Source of the DNA: Streptomyces sp. WAC08241
Lineage (GTDB): Bacteria; Actinomycetota; Actinomycetes; Streptomycetales; Streptomycetaceae
Length of the DNA stretch: 64,000 bases
Assembly: GCA_007858575.1 (NCBI GenBank)
Contig: CP042280.1
Location: 28,593 to 92,592 of the forward strand
Reading direction: 5' to 3'
Shown here one piece after another: positions 1 through 8,890 of this stretch. Position 1 is the first letter of the stretch. Every line of letters begins with the position of its first letter. The notes under the pieces were generated by a model, which was given only the letters and a program-made list of their open reading frames with translations, was not told the DNA's origin and ran no database searches. Position numbers and translations under genes: made by a program.

Positions 1-690
1 CCGGTTGCCGACCTGCCGAGTGGTCGATAACCACTCGGGCACGCTGTGCGGGCATGGCGGGGTTGAGTCCCGTCGGTCCCGTACATCATCGACAGAAGCA
101 GCGTGACCTCGAGCGGCTCCCCAGCCGGCACGCTTGTCCTCCGCCCGCATCGCGCATGCCGGGCAGGGCTCCCGGGTGTGGACGTCGGTCCGGTCGTCGC
201 AGGAGATGCTGCTGCACTCCGGGGTGTCCTCCAGCATCCGCAGCAGTGGCCCGTACGGCGGCCGCGGTGTCCGGCCGGCGTCCGTCTCGGTCTTCCAGGC
301 GGGCAGGAGCTGCTCGGCCCAGTACCGGTCCCACCTCGGGAGGACGCGGTACTCGACGAGCTGCTGCACGGTCCGCTCCCGGGGCTGTCCGGCAGCGAGG
401 GCCTCGACGATGCCGTGGGAGACGTTCGTCGGCAGCTTGTTGCCGAGAACCGCATTCAGCTCCTGGGGCAGGAGAGCCCGGACGGCCTGCACCTGGTCGC
501 GTTGCTGCTTCGAGAGACGGGGCTTGCTTGTCGCGGGCGCGGCGGAGCCGCCTCCCGAGAGCCCTTACTACCTGTAGAGGCCTGACGGCATCCAGCGGGG
601 CTACGCCCCGAAGGGGCAGCGTTCTGACTGAGGGTTGCAACTGATGGTTCAAGGGGTGACATCGGTGACGCCCCGGGGGTGACATAGATG
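1..690 (-). CDS. Replication-type protein, C-terminal part (partial, leaves left edge)
   Basis: This is the carboxy-terminal part of a protein that runs out of the window on the left. The readable frame, from about 560 down to 100, holds a helical stretch beginning LSKQQRDQVQAVRALLPQE, an aromatic block LPRWDRYWAEQLLPAW and a cysteine-rich tail with SISCDDRTDV and EPCPACAMR that looks zinc-binding. Similar tails close winged-helix replication proteins of Streptomyces plasmids. The gene at 713-1293 could therefore be the amino-terminal half of the same protein, separated by frame slips near 560 and 700. That joining, and the replication role, are inferences from family resemblance and from the iterons lying between the two parts. 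Confidence 0.5.
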
Positions 691-716
691 TCGGGGGAGG
701 GTGACATAGATGTCAC
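656..716. repeat. Iteron-like palindromic repeats (candidate replication origin or operator)
   Basis: Three related units lie in tandem: GTGACATCGGTGAC (656-669), GTGACATAGATGTC (679-692) and GTGACATAGATGTCAC (701-716). The last is a palindrome with seven-base arms around AG. They span the stop codon of the HTH gene and the start of the following reading frame. Iterons next to or inside initiator genes are typical of Streptomyces plasmid origins, but autorepressor operators look the same, so the role is not settled. Confidence 0.6.
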
Positions 717-1293
717 CCCTCCCCTTCTGCAGGTACGCGTTCCGACTCGGTTCTTGAAGGCTCGCTTCTGGCGAGCGGCTTGGAGGCGGCGGCCTTCCGC
801 CCTCGGGCCCGCTGGGACTCCTTCGCCGCCGCTGCGCGTGCCGCGGCTGCTGTTGCGGCCGCGTAGGAAGCCTTGATCGCGTCCGCATCTGCTGACAACG
901 CAGCAGCCGCCGCAGAACCTTCACGGAAGTCGGCCTCGACGGGAGCCTGTGCCCACATGCTCGAGCGCGCTTCCTTCGGCGTCACGATCTCCTCGAATGG
1001 GACACCCGTGCCCGCGTACTCATCCCAGGGCCATGAAGGAAGTACCGGTTCGACGTCTGGGAGCCATCGCTACGGAAGGCTGGCTTGTCGGACATGAGCC
1101 GAAGCTCGATGAGGAACTCGATCGCCCGCTGAACGGTCCGCTCGCTCTTCTCAGCCTCGGCAGCCAGCAGGCCGATGGAGGGGTGGCAGGAGAAGCGCTC
1201 GTCAGCACGATCGGCCAGACGCCCAAGGACGAACTTCGCCGTCAGGTTGCCGACCTTTAGGCGCGTTGCATAGTTGTATGCCTCGATGCTCAC
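713..1293 (-). CDS. Winged-helix/HTH protein with Ala-rich tail, probable replication initiator N-terminal half
   Basis: The GTG start at 1293 is chosen because GGAGGT lies five bases upstream; longer ATG-initiated readings lack a ribosome site. Residues 1-100 form a helix-turn-helix domain (HPSIGLLAAEAEKSERTVQR, then AIEFLIELRLM) of the kind found in phage and plasmid replication proteins. After FLHGP the frame slips near 1025; restoring one C gives WDEYAGTGVPFEEI and continuous coding. A long alanine/lysine-rich segment follows, ending GEG-stop inside the iterons. It may be a free DNA-binding protein or the front half of the protein that continues to the left edge. Replication is inferred from the neighbours. 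Confidence 0.6.
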
Positions 1294-1494
1294 TGCATAC
1301 CTCCGGCCATCCGGACGATCACGCAGCGTGGACTTGCGAGGGAAGTGATACTTGCAGGTACTCTCGACACCGAGATACCTCTTTCGCGAGATGGGTCTTG
1401 GTGCAGCGGGTCGCAGTCCGCTGTTGTGCTTCGGAGGCCGGTGAGTCGCTAGCTCGCCGGCCTTCGGCATGTCCAGGCTGAGAAGCCCGGAGGC

Positions 1495-1758
1495 TCACGT
1501 GGTTCGGGCCTGTCTCGCGCGTTCGCGTTCCCGGAAGAACTCCAGGAAAGGTTCCGTGGCCATGACGGTGGCGTTGGCGAGCGGCCAGTACGGGTGGGCC
1601 CGGCCTTCACCAAAAGGCCAGGCGGGGTCGTGTTCGGCGATGTGGCGGACGCCCTGGTGGGTGATCCGATCAACGATGCCGAGCTCGACGAGTAGGGCGG
1701 CGCCGCTCTGGAAGGTGACGGCCGGCGGCAGCGGGTTATCGGCCACAAAGCACCCCAT
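1495..1758 (-). CDS. Small conserved-looking protein of unknown function
   Basis: An uninterrupted 87-residue frame that begins MGCFVADNPLPPAVTFQSGA and ends in a basic RERERARQARTT tail. It contains LVELGIVDRITHQGVRHIAE, which could be one helical pair, and a tryptophan/histidine patch. I recognise no family. A palindrome lies 19 to 39 bases upstream of the ATG, so the gene is probably autoregulated or repressed, and the ATG has almost no leader with a ribosome site. Confidence 0.5.
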   Translation of the reverse strand: MGCFVADNPLPPAVTFQSGAALLVELGIVDRITHQGVRHIAEHDPAWPFGEGRAHPYWPLANATVMATEPFLEFFRERERARQARTT

Positions 1759-1776
1759 TTAGGGCGCAGGTCTTCG

Positions 1777-1797
1777 TACTAGTGAGAGTCACTAGTA
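1777..1797. promoter_or_regulatory. Perfect palindrome, probable operator
   Basis: Nine-base arms TACTAGTGA and TCACTAGTA flank GAG. The site sits directly upstream of the leftward gene starting at 1758, in a 190-base gene-free gap. Such palindromes are usual for GntR/TetR-type operators. The cognate regulator is not identified. Confidence 0.55.
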
Positions 1798-1950
1798 GGC
1801 TCATCTCGAACCTCTCTCGCAAGGGTTGGTTCACATGGCCGCGTACGTCTTCGCAGGACAGCGGCCATAAGGGCGGTCGGCCGGTCGGGAAACCGGTCGG
1901 CCGTCATCACGCTCGGGCTCGTCTACGGGCCCATGCCGTCACTCCTCTCC

Positions 1951-3154
1951 TCACGCGGCCAGCGCGTTGATCGCGGCCACAGTCTCAGCGGCAGTCCGAT
2001 TCCTGGCATACCGGGGCGCACCGAGCATGCCCGCCAGTCGGTCGGCTCGCTTCACGATCCACGAGATCTGCTCTTCCTCAGGCAACGAGAGGATCGGCTG
2101 GATGGCGTCGGCCGCTCCTCGACGTCGTCGAGCTGTACCCGAGCTGTTGCGAGGTAGATGTGCGCCAGGCGCTCATCGTCCAGCGACCGCTCCGTCTCGG
2201 GCCCGGCCTGCCACAGCTCAATCGCCGCAGTCGCCTCCCGGGCTGCGCGCTCGGCGTCGTGACCGCCCTGGAGCCAGATCAGCGACGAGCCGGCGTAGTA
2301 CGACTGCTTCGCCCTCGAGAACCCGAAGAGCCCCTCAAGGGAGTCCGGTCGGCGGATCCGTTCCCGTGCGGCCTCGGCCTCGTCGAGCGCGCTGTTCGCC
2401 GCCCGGGAGTCTCCGAGGTTCGCCAGGCACTGGGCCTCGCCGCATCGCAGCCGGGCCTCGCCCGTACCGTGACCGGCGCCGACCCACTGGTAGCCGTCCT
2501 GGATGTGCTCCAGGGCCCGCCCGTAGTCCCCTTGGAACCGGGAGATCAGCGACCGCGTGCCCGCCACCCAGGCGGCAAGCTCGGAGTCGCCCGCGAACTC
2601 GGCACATCGGCCCGCAGCAATCGCGTGCTCGTGCGCTTCCTCCGCGTCGCCCAGGTCGAGCAGGGCGTACGCCAGAACCCCGGACAGCCTGCCCGCGGCA
2701 ACGTACAGGTCCGTACGGTCTGTAGGCCGGAAGTGCCCGGACCGAAGCCGCTCGAACGCCTCACCCCTCAGGGCGTGCGCCCGGTTCATCATCGGCGCCG
2801 GCGGATTGCCGAGGTAGTCGAAGGCTGTGGCCTCCACGCCCTCCTGGAGCTCCGAGATGTCGAGGTCCGCGAGCGCGGTGAGGTCCCGCGACATCGCGAG
2901 TGCTGCCGCCCGGGTCCTGTGCGCGGCCGCAGCCGCGCGCCGGTCGAGGTCCTCGCGGCGCCAGAGCGAGACCAGCTCGCCGTTCGCGCCGAGCACCTCG
3001 TCGGCCTTCTCCGCCACGTCACCCGGCGTGGGCCTGCGCCCGGACTCGAAGTGGTGCAGGGAGGTCCGGTCGTAGTGCACGCGCTGAGCGAACTCGGCAT
3101 CGACATGCCAGCCAACAGGCGTAGCTGGCGGAGACGTTCAGGGAAGGTCGTCAT
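1951..3154 (-). CDS. XRE-family regulator with TPR-like C-terminal domain
   Basis: The protein starts MTTFPERLRQLRLLAGM and continues, after a frame slip near 3105, with an XRE helix-turn-helix (HYDRTSLHHFESGRRPTPGD, then VAEKADEVLGANGEL). The remaining 300 residues are repeated helix pairs (AYALLDLGDAEEAHEHAIAA, then ALEHIQDGYQWVG) typical of TPR repeats. This layout is common in Streptomyces regulators that sense peptides or partner proteins. A second slip near 2110 restores the end PILSLPEEEQISWIVKRADR followed by NALAA. A GAGGAGG ribosome site precedes the ATG. It lies between two other DNA-binding genes and could set the switch between maintenance and transfer or lytic growth, but its targets are unknown. 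Confidence 0.75.
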
Positions 3155-3347
3155 GCTCTGAGCTTTCCTCCTCTCGGGGTTCTAGGGCAGTGGTTCGTGA
3201 CGTTCTTTGGCAGCTATGCGGCTTATGGGGTGTGGCAGATCCGGGCTGGATCACTTGCCACGCTGCCGTAGCTCCTCCTCCTGACCCTCCAGTGCTGGCA
3301 TGGGGTTGTACCTGATCCCAGCCGCTACGGAGAGCCGCATGCGCCGC

Positions 3348-3641
3348 TTACGAATCGGCCGACTCGCCGGTCTGCCTTCGTTCCTCTCTCTTCGCAAAGT
3401 GCACTCCGTGCTGGGGGTTGCGGGCCTCGAAGTAGGCCTTCACGGGCTCCCACGGCAGGAAGTAGTAGCGGCCGACCTTCTGCCACTGCTCCTTCGGGAT
3501 CGGGAAGTCCGGGTCTCGGTGCGCGAGCTGCTGGACTCGCTGCTTGCTGAGTTCTACGCGTCTCGCGATCTCCGCGAGCGTCACCATCTCTGGCGCCCTC
3601 CCTTCCTCAGTCGCGTTCGGTTCGTTCTCAACATTACCCAT
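3348..3641 (-). CDS. AlpA/MerR-like small HTH protein, possible excisionase or regulator
   Basis: This 97-residue frame is intact. It carries a helix-turn-helix of the AlpA/excisionase kind (MVTLAEIARRVELSKQRVQQ) followed by YFLPWEPVKAYFEARN, the usual beta-wing and third helix. Proteins of this size act as recombination directionality factors or as transcription activators of mobile elements. There is no integrase next to it; the recombinases are at 48-50 kb. The start codon lies inside a palindrome, suggesting autoregulation. Confidence 0.65.
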   Translation of the reverse strand: MGNVENEPNATEEGRAPEMVTLAEIARRVELSKQRVQQLAHRDPDFPIPKEQWQKVGRYYFLPWEPVKAYFEARNPQHGVHFAKREERRQTGESADS

Positions 3642-3649
3642 GATGTTGA
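3628..3649. promoter_or_regulatory. Inverted repeat at the divergent start region
   Basis: TCAACAT and ATGTTGA flank an eight-base centre that contains the ATG of the leftward AlpA-like gene. The rightward operon begins 150 bases away. The position fits an operator acting on the leftward gene and perhaps on the divergent promoter. Confidence 0.4.
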
Positions 3650-3797
3650 CCCAAGTCTATATCAGTGGTCTACTGGAGATACAGCACGACCCCGGGCCAG
3701 CTTTCGCCGGAACCGGGGCCGCGTGTCCTCAAGCGGTGCTCGAACACCACTAAGGACGTGGAACCCGCCCTACCTGCACACACAGGAGGCCGATCCC

Positions 3798-4127
3798 ATG
3801 AAGGATCGTCGCACAAGGAGTCTCGGGAGTGCTATGCACCCCGCTGACGTCGTCAACCAGGTCCCCACCACCAACTTCTTCTCCGAGGCCGGGCGCCGCG
3901 CCGAGGCCGACGACATGCACGTCACTTGCCGGGCCCGCCGGACGTACGCCGACATGGTGCCGGGTGAGTCCCGCCAGCCCGTCCTCACCCTCGCCCCGAC
4001 CGTCCGCTTCCTGCCGGTCGTCGCTGCGAACACCGAGCCGTGCATCTTCTGCGAGCACTACTCCTGCAACGGCACCGACTGCCACGGCTTCACCCCGGCC
4101 CCGACCAGCCTGCGGAGCGTGGCGTGA
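3798..4127 (+). CDS. Small cysteine-motif protein, first gene of the transfer operon
   Basis: AGGAGG lies eight bases before the ATG at 3798, which fixes this start over the ATG at 3834. The 110-residue product ends with a cysteine cluster (CIFCEHYSCNGTDCHGF) that could bind one metal ion. Its stop codon overlaps the ATG of the next gene, so the two are translationally coupled. It opens a rightward operon of small genes leading to the TraB translocase. Function unknown. Confidence 0.6.
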   Translation: MKDRRTRSLGSAMHPADVVNQVPTTNFFSEAGRRAEADDMHVTCRARRTYADMVPGESRQPVLTLAPTVRFLPVVAANTEPCIFCEHYSCNGTDCHGFTPAPTSLRSVA

Positions 4128-4517
4128 TGGCCGACACCGACTACGACGACATCGACCCCCAGCTCATCGCCGACATCGAGGACCTGTTCGCGGGCCTCCA
4201 CCCCTCGACTTCTCGACGACGTCCTCCACTCCGACTTCCCGGAAGCCGCCGAAGAGTCCTACAAGACGCTCGTCCTCAGCCAGATCCCCGCCTTCGACGA
4301 CGAGGACGCCGTCATCGACTGGGACGCCCCGAGCACCCAGGACACGACGCCCACGGGTGAGGTCGACCCGCTCCTGATCGACGCCATGGAGTACCTCCAC
4401 TCCCGCATCAACCGGTCGGCGCTGCTGAACGCGGTCCTCGACTCGGCGAACCCTCAGGGCGCGGTCCAGGCGTTCGAGGACCTGGCGCCCGGCGGCTGGG
4501 GCGGCGAGCCCCAGTGA
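4127..4517 (+). CDS. Acidic small protein of the transfer operon
   Basis: The frame starts MADTDYDDIDPQLIADIEDL, coupled to the preceding stop. Two base losses near 4205-4222 interrupt it; restoring them gives HPLDFLDDVLHSDFPEAAEE and a continuous acidic protein ending GGWGGEPQ. The stop overlaps the GTG of the next gene. No known domain is visible. Its acidity and position suggest a structural or regulatory partner rather than an enzyme. Confidence 0.55.
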
Positions 4518-4933
4518 ACGAGTACCCGCCCATCCACCGCCCGGGCGAGATGGCCCCGATCCCGGACCGCCGCCATCCGATGCCCCCGCTCGACGACGGC
4601 CTCGGCGGAATCCTCGACGACACCGCAGGCATCCACCCCGGCATCGACCTCATCCGCGACGGCCTCCGCCTCCTCGCCCTCGACCACCTCACCCGCGAGC
4701 AGACCATGAGCGTCCTCGCCGCCCTGGCCGGCGCCGAACAGAACCTCGCCGACGGCATCGGGCACCTCGTCGAACGCCTCACCAACCCGACCACCAACCC
4801 CGCCCTGACTCACCTCGACCCCGACACCGCGAAGAACGTCCAGCTCGAAGGCGAGCGGTACCGGCACGAGACCACCGCGTACGGATCCCGGCCTCGTGCC
4901 GCCGAAGCCATCGCCCTCATCGACGGCATCTAG
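4514..4933 (+). CDS. Helical protein of the transfer operon, unknown function
   Basis: An intact 139-residue frame from a GTG at 4514 that overlaps the previous stop. The middle (IHPGIDLIRDGLRLLALDHL, then REQTMSVLAALAGAEQNLAD) is predicted to be long amphipathic helices; the start is proline-rich. I see no recognised motif. Tight coupling to both neighbours argues that it is a genuine gene. Confidence 0.55.
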   Translation: MNEYPPIHRPGEMAPIPDRRHPMPPLDDGLGGILDDTAGIHPGIDLIRDGLRLLALDHLTREQTMSVLAALAGAEQNLADGIGHLVERLTNPTTNPALTHLDPDTAKNVQLEGERYRHETTAYGSRPRAAEAIALIDGI

Positions 4934-4968
4934 CCCGCTTCACCAACCACCTTCCGAAGGGACCTCTC

Positions 4969-5169
4969 ATGCCGAACAAGATCAACCTCAACGCGATCGT
5001 CCTCCTGCTCACTTCAGCGATCGGCGGCCTGACCACCGGCTACCTGATCCGGTACACGGACACCTCGCTCAGCATCGCCTTCATCGTCGCCTTCCTCACC
5101 GTGAGCGCCATCCGAGGCGAGACGCGCGCCAACAGGCTTGCCGCGGCCAAGACCACCGCTGGCTCCTGA
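4969..5169 (+). CDS. Small two-segment membrane protein
   Basis: A 66-residue protein with two hydrophobic stretches, INLNAIVLLLTSAIGGLTTG and LSIAFIVAFLTVSAI, and a basic carboxy tail. Small membrane proteins accompany traB in Streptomyces conjugative plasmids, where the Spd proteins help spread DNA through the mycelium. That role is possible here but rests only on size, topology and position. Confidence 0.55.
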   Translation: MPNKINLNAIVLLLTSAIGGLTTGYLIRYTDTSLSIAFIVAFLTVSAIRGETRANRLAAAKTTAGS

Positions 5170-5234
5170 CCCCGCCTCACCGGGGCCCGGCACCACCGCC
5201 GGGCCCCGACCACCAAGCCCCGAAGGAACTCGCC

Positions 5235-5555
5235 ATGACCACCACAGCCCCCGCCGAGACCGCCTGGCCCGAAGGTGTCATCGCCCGCTACCTCACCGTC
5301 GGCGGCGCCACCGTCGACCTGACCGAGGAGTCCGCCTACTACATCCCCACCCCGCCCACCCAGACCCGAGCGCAATGCAGCGGCTGTGGCGACCGGGAGA
5401 CCAAGGAGTGGGGCTTCAACATCCTCGCGCACGAGAACGGCCGACCCCAGCCCGACGAGTTCGACGAAGGCGGCCGCTACACCACGCCCAGGCTCCGCAG
5501 GTGGGCCCAGCGCCACGCCGAGAAGTGCCGCGCCATGCCCAAGCCGACCACCTGA
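5235..5555 (+). CDS. Small putative zinc-binding protein
   Basis: An intact 106-residue frame preceded by GAAGGA. The first half has a beta-like segment (VIARYLTVGGATVDLTEESA). The centre holds CSGCGDRETKEWGF and the tail HAEKC, a C2HC pattern suggesting one structural zinc. Comparable proteins are frequent in actinophages and plasmids without assigned function. Confidence 0.55.
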   Translation: MTTTAPAETAWPEGVIARYLTVGGATVDLTEESAYYIPTPPTQTRAQCSGCGDRETKEWGFNILAHENGRPQPDEFDEGGRYTTPRLRRWAQRHAEKCRAMPKPTT

Positions 5556-5649
5556 CCTACCCAGCCCCGGACCCGGCGTGACGCTGCCGGATCAGATCCG
5601 GCCCGGGGCACTCCACCCGACCACCCCGCACACCTGAAGGAGCCCCGCC

Positions 5650-5883
5650 ATGCCCGTTCTCGCCCTGATCCCGTCCGACGGCCCGTCCGAGCAGCAGCTC
5701 GCCGAGATCGAGGCCGGTGTCCGCGCCTCCGTCGTTGCCGACTACCTGGCCGCGCAGCGCACCGGTGACCGGCTCGGGCTGCTGGCTGCCGAGTACCTGG
5801 CCGCCCGCATCGACGAGTCCACTCCGGACGGGCCGCGGCTCGCCGACGAGCTCGCCGGCCTCAACCAGCCCGCCGCGGCCTGA
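5650..5883 (+). CDS. Small helical protein, unknown
   Basis: A 77-residue intact frame, MPVLALIPSDGPSEQQLAEI onward, predicted all-helical and rich in alanine and leucine. The start follows a GAAGGAG ribosome site. Nothing in it identifies a family. The 95 bases before it include a GGATCAGATCC inverted repeat but no other gene. Confidence 0.45.
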   Translation: MPVLALIPSDGPSEQQLAEIEAGVRASVVADYLAAQRTGDRLGLLAAEYLAARIDESTPDGPRLADELAGLNQPAAA

Positions 5884-5892
5884 GGTCACCCG

Positions 5893-6401
5893 ATGAGCAT
5901 CGCCCCGTACAAGCTTGACGCCCGGCACCAGCCCGGTCTCGCCCGCGTTGAGGCCATCGCCGACAACTGCTCCGGCATCGTCATCCGCGAACTCGGCGAA
6001 GGCGTCGGCCACGTCGACATCCACGTCACCAACCGCCGCTACTTCGCTGCGGCCGTCATCGCCGCCGAGCAGCAGGCCATCGGCACGACCGGCCGACCCG
6101 TACTGAGCGAAGGCTACGACAACTGGAGCTTCACCACCGTCTCGCCCGCGGCGCCGTCATGGTCATCGACGTCGAGTCGTGCCGCACCAACCGTGAGATC
6201 GACCGCACCCTCATCCACGAGTTCGTGCACGCCGCCCAGTTCCGGCGGCCCGGCGTCCGCGACTCCGTCCTTGCCGGACTCCACAATAACTACGGCCTCC
6301 ACCGGCTGTCCCGGTGGGAGGCGAAGCGGCTGAACCGGCAGGTCGCCGCCCACGAACGCGAGGCCCGGAGCCTCGAACGCTACGCCCGCAAGCTCCCCTG
6401 A
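5893..6401 (+). CDS. HExxH-motif putative metalloprotease-like protein
   Basis: The first half (MSIAPYKLDARHQPGLARVE, then GYDNWSFTTVSP) and the second half (GAVMVIDVESCRTNREIDRT, then LIHEFVHAAQFRRPGV) join when one base is restored near 6145. HEFVH fits the HExxH zinc-protease signature, and further histidines follow in LHNNYGLHRLSRWEAKRL. Proteins of this layout in plasmids are usually called conserved hypotheticals. Protease activity is inferred from the motif alone; a third metal ligand is not certain. Confidence 0.6.
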
Positions 6402-6420
6402 CCTCGAAAGGAGGCCCGTC

Positions 6421-6717
6421 ATGGGCTGGAGCATCTCGCACGGCGGCACCTGCCACGGCTACTCGTACAGCGGTGTCGACGAGCTCGTACACCGATGCAG
6501 CGGCATCCTCACCCGCAGGGACTTGGACCGAGTCAAGAAGGTCATGCGGCCCGGTTCCGGTGACGCGTTCAAGGTGAAGCCGAAGCAGGCCAGGGAAGTC
6601 GGCGAGGCCCTCGTCCTCGCGGCCGGCTACCTCCCCCGGAGGGGCGACATGGCCCGCCAGATCGGTCAGTCCGCCCTCCGCGCCGCGTCCGCCAACGAGC
6701 CGTGGATGTGGTCCTGA
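6421..6717 (+). CDS. Small protein of unknown function
   Basis: A 98-residue intact frame with a GAAAGGAGG ribosome site. It starts with a histidine/tyrosine-rich region (MGWSISHGGTCHGYSYSGVD) followed by basic helices (RRDLDRVKKVMRP). Its stop overlaps the ATG of the next gene. I do not recognise it. Confidence 0.5.
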   Translation: MGWSISHGGTCHGYSYSGVDELVHRCSGILTRRDLDRVKKVMRPGSGDAFKVKPKQAREVGEALVLAAGYLPRRGDMARQIGQSALRAASANEPWMWS

Positions 6718-7268
6718 TGGCCAACCCGTGGCGCAGCACCCAGACGATCGGTGACCTCGGCCAGGCGATGGCCGACTGGCTGGAGGCCCGCATCCCGGCC
6801 CGGCCCGGCTACTTCGACACCCGGCCCGACACCGAGACCGACCACCTCATCCCGACCCTGGCCCGCCTGTGCCGCGGCGGGTACGTCACCGTCGACAGCC
6901 AGCCCGGCCTGGAAGGCCCCGGCCACGACGGTGCCCACTGGCGGCAGAAGGCCTACGTCGAGGGCTACCTCGACGGCCGGGGCCCGCTCCTGCGGCAGAT
7001 CCTGCGGGCCGCCGAGGGTGCGGGGATGGGCACGATCCGCGCCAACCGGCCGCCCGCCACCCCGGTCCCGTTCACCGACCGCGACGGGCAGCCGACCTCC
7101 GGGATCACCACCCGGTTCCCGAGGAACCAGCTCGCCCGCGAGTGGGACGGTATCGGCCGCCGCGCGTTCCGCGACCTCCGTGCCCACGGTGTCCACCTCG
7201 TCATCTACGACCCGGTGTGGGGCCGCAACGACCGTCTGTGGCCCGCGTTGACGGGGGCGGTCCGGTGA
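6717..7268 (+). CDS. Conserved-looking protein of the transfer operon, unknown function
   Basis: The ATG at 6717 overlaps the preceding TGA and is preferred over an in-frame ATG 15 bases upstream. The 183-residue product contains WLEARIPARPGYFDTRPDTE, then a core with YVTVDSQPGLEGPGHDGAHW and a carboxy part ending HGVHLVIYDPVWGRNDRLWP. Such proteins recur in Streptomyces plasmids and actinophages without known activity. Its stop overlaps the GTG of the next small membrane gene. Confidence 0.55.
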   Translation: MANPWRSTQTIGDLGQAMADWLEARIPARPGYFDTRPDTETDHLIPTLARLCRGGYVTVDSQPGLEGPGHDGAHWRQKAYVEGYLDGRGPLLRQILRAAEGAGMGTIRANRPPATPVPFTDRDGQPTSGITTRFPRNQLAREWDGIGRRAFRDLRAHGVHLVIYDPVWGRNDRLWPALTGAVR

Positions 7269-7480
7269 GCATTGGCTGGCTGATCGGCCTCACCAGGGCC
7301 CGCGTGTTCTTCCTGTTCGCCGGCCTCGCCTGGGTCTTCGGGCTCCAGGCTCCGGCCCTCGTCCGCCTCGCGCTCGTCGTCCTCGCCGCCGTTGCGGTCG
7401 CCGGGGATGGCCTCCTCGACGAGCAGCGCGTCGCCCGCACCACCCAGACCACCGTCCCGCCGCAGCGCACCCACGCCTAA
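7265..7480 (+). CDS. Small membrane protein
   Basis: A 71-residue protein from a GTG overlapping the preceding stop. Hydrophobic segments VFFLFAGLAWVFGL and LVRLALVVLAAVAVAG give two membrane helices, followed by a hydrophilic tail. It sits directly upstream of the DUF2637 protein and TraB, so a part in plasmid spread is plausible but unproven. Confidence 0.5.
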   Translation: MSIGWLIGLTRARVFFLFAGLAWVFGLQAPALVRLALVVLAAVAVAGDGLLDEQRVARTTQTTVPPQRTHA

Positions 7481-7501
7481 CCCCCGAAAGGACTGATCGC
7501 C

Positions 7502-8879
7502 GTGAGCAGCAGCTACCGCTCCTGGGAGGAGCGTGAGGCCGAGGCCACGAAGACCCGCGCCGAAGCGGCCCTCCTCGCAGCGCAGGCCGAAGCCGCCAAG
7601 CAGGACCTCGGCACCGGGGCGGCGAAGACCGCGACCGAGCAGCTCGCCGAGCAGGTCAAGCAGGCCCGGCTCCGTAAGCAGCTCACCGCCGTCGAGGACG
7701 ACGCCGCCGACGACCAGGCGCAGCGCGACGAGCGCCGCCGCGAGGCCGCCCTCGACAAGGGCGTCTTCAAGAAGCTCGTCGCCGTCATCTTCGTCCTCGG
7801 GCTCCTCGCCTCCCTGCCGTCGCTCACCACGTACTTCCTCGACCTGCGGGCCGAGGGCGGCCCGGACCGGCCGGCCTGGTACCTGCTGCCGGTGCCGCTC
7901 TTCCTGGAGCTCCTCGCCTTCACCGCGGTCAAGGGCGCCCAGTGGGCCGTCCGCAAGGGCTTCGCCCGCTGGCCGTTCTGGATCCTCACCGCGACGCTCG
8001 CCGGGTTTGCCGGGTTCATCAACGGCGCGAAGGGCGCCGAGCTGTTCGGTCCGATCGCCGGCCTCGCGCTCGCCGCCACCTCCGTCGTCGGCCCGGTCCT
8101 CGTCGAGGTCCGCGAGATCATCGAGGCCCGATCCGCAGGCGACAACCGGGACGCCGTCCAGCGGGCCGCCGACAAGGCCAAGGCCCGCGCCGAAGCCGCG
8201 GTGGCGAAGGAGAAGGAGCAGCGGGAGAAGCGGCAGGACGCCGACCGCAAGGCGATGTTCCCGGAGCAGCACGAGGTGTACCTGAAGATCCTCGCCTCCG
8301 TCCCGGCCGGCTCGATGGACCGAGACGAGGCGTGGAAGGAAGCCGGCGCCGCCGTCCGCTTCCCCGACGTCCACGACCGGATGCTGTCGCTCATCTCCTG
8401 CCCGGTGCCCCGTCCCGCCCGGAGGCGTTCGCTGCCTCGTGGCGCGACCTGTACGGCGGCCCGCTCGGCGTCACCGCGAACGTCCTCGACCGCCGGCTGA
8501 AGGCGGAGGCGGACCTCGCCTCCGTCCTGGAGGCCGCCGAGGTCACCCCGAGCGCATCGCCGTCGACCGTCTCCTCGCCGACCTGTTCCCGACCCGGACG
8601 GGAGGCGACGACGGCCCCGCGATGGCTGCCCCAAAGAGGGGGCCCCAGGGCCGTCCAAGACCCCCGGAGCCCTAGGGGGATTGAGAAGCGCCCGTCCGGA
8701 CGGCAGCCCCGCGCTGACGCCACGGAGCCCCTCAAGGCCGAGGACATCGAGAAGGCGACGAAGTTCCGCGACGCCGTCCCTCCCGCCCAGTTCTCCACCC
8801 CGCGGTCGCCAAGCTCCTCGGCCGCAGCAAGGTCTACGCCCGCCGCGTCCGTGACGCCGTCCAGCCCGAGCAGAGCTGA
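7502..8879 (+). CDS. DUF2637-type membrane protein (plasmid transfer/spread associated)
   Basis: The GTG at 7502 follows a GAAAGGA site. Residues 1-85 are a charged coiled coil (EAEATKTRAEAALLAAQAEA). Residues 90-205 hold four membrane segments (KKLVAVIFVLGLLASLPSLT, WYLLPVPLFLELLAF, FWILTATLAGFAGFI, IAGLALAATSVVGPVL), the DUF2637 pattern. A basic coiled coil and an HTH-like tail (AVAKLLGRSKVYARRVRDAV) follow. The tail is broken by slips near 8395, 8550 and 8800. Proteins with this domain regularly precede the FtsK-like translocase gene in Streptomyces plasmids and integrative elements, and are thought to assist intramycelial spread or anchor the translocase. Confidence 0.7.
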
Positions 8880-8890
8880 GGACCCCCGCC

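Noticed and set aside
3155..3347. Inverted repeat around TGGCA...TTGCCA near 3230-3265 as an operator
   Set aside because: The arms are short and imperfect and no start codon lies at a fitting distance, so it is not listed as a site.
7205..8374. Long leftward open frames opposite the DUF2637 and TraB genes
   Set aside because: They are mirror images produced by high third-position GC; they lack ribosome sites and have repetitive G/A/E-rich composition, while the forward strand carries recognisable domains.
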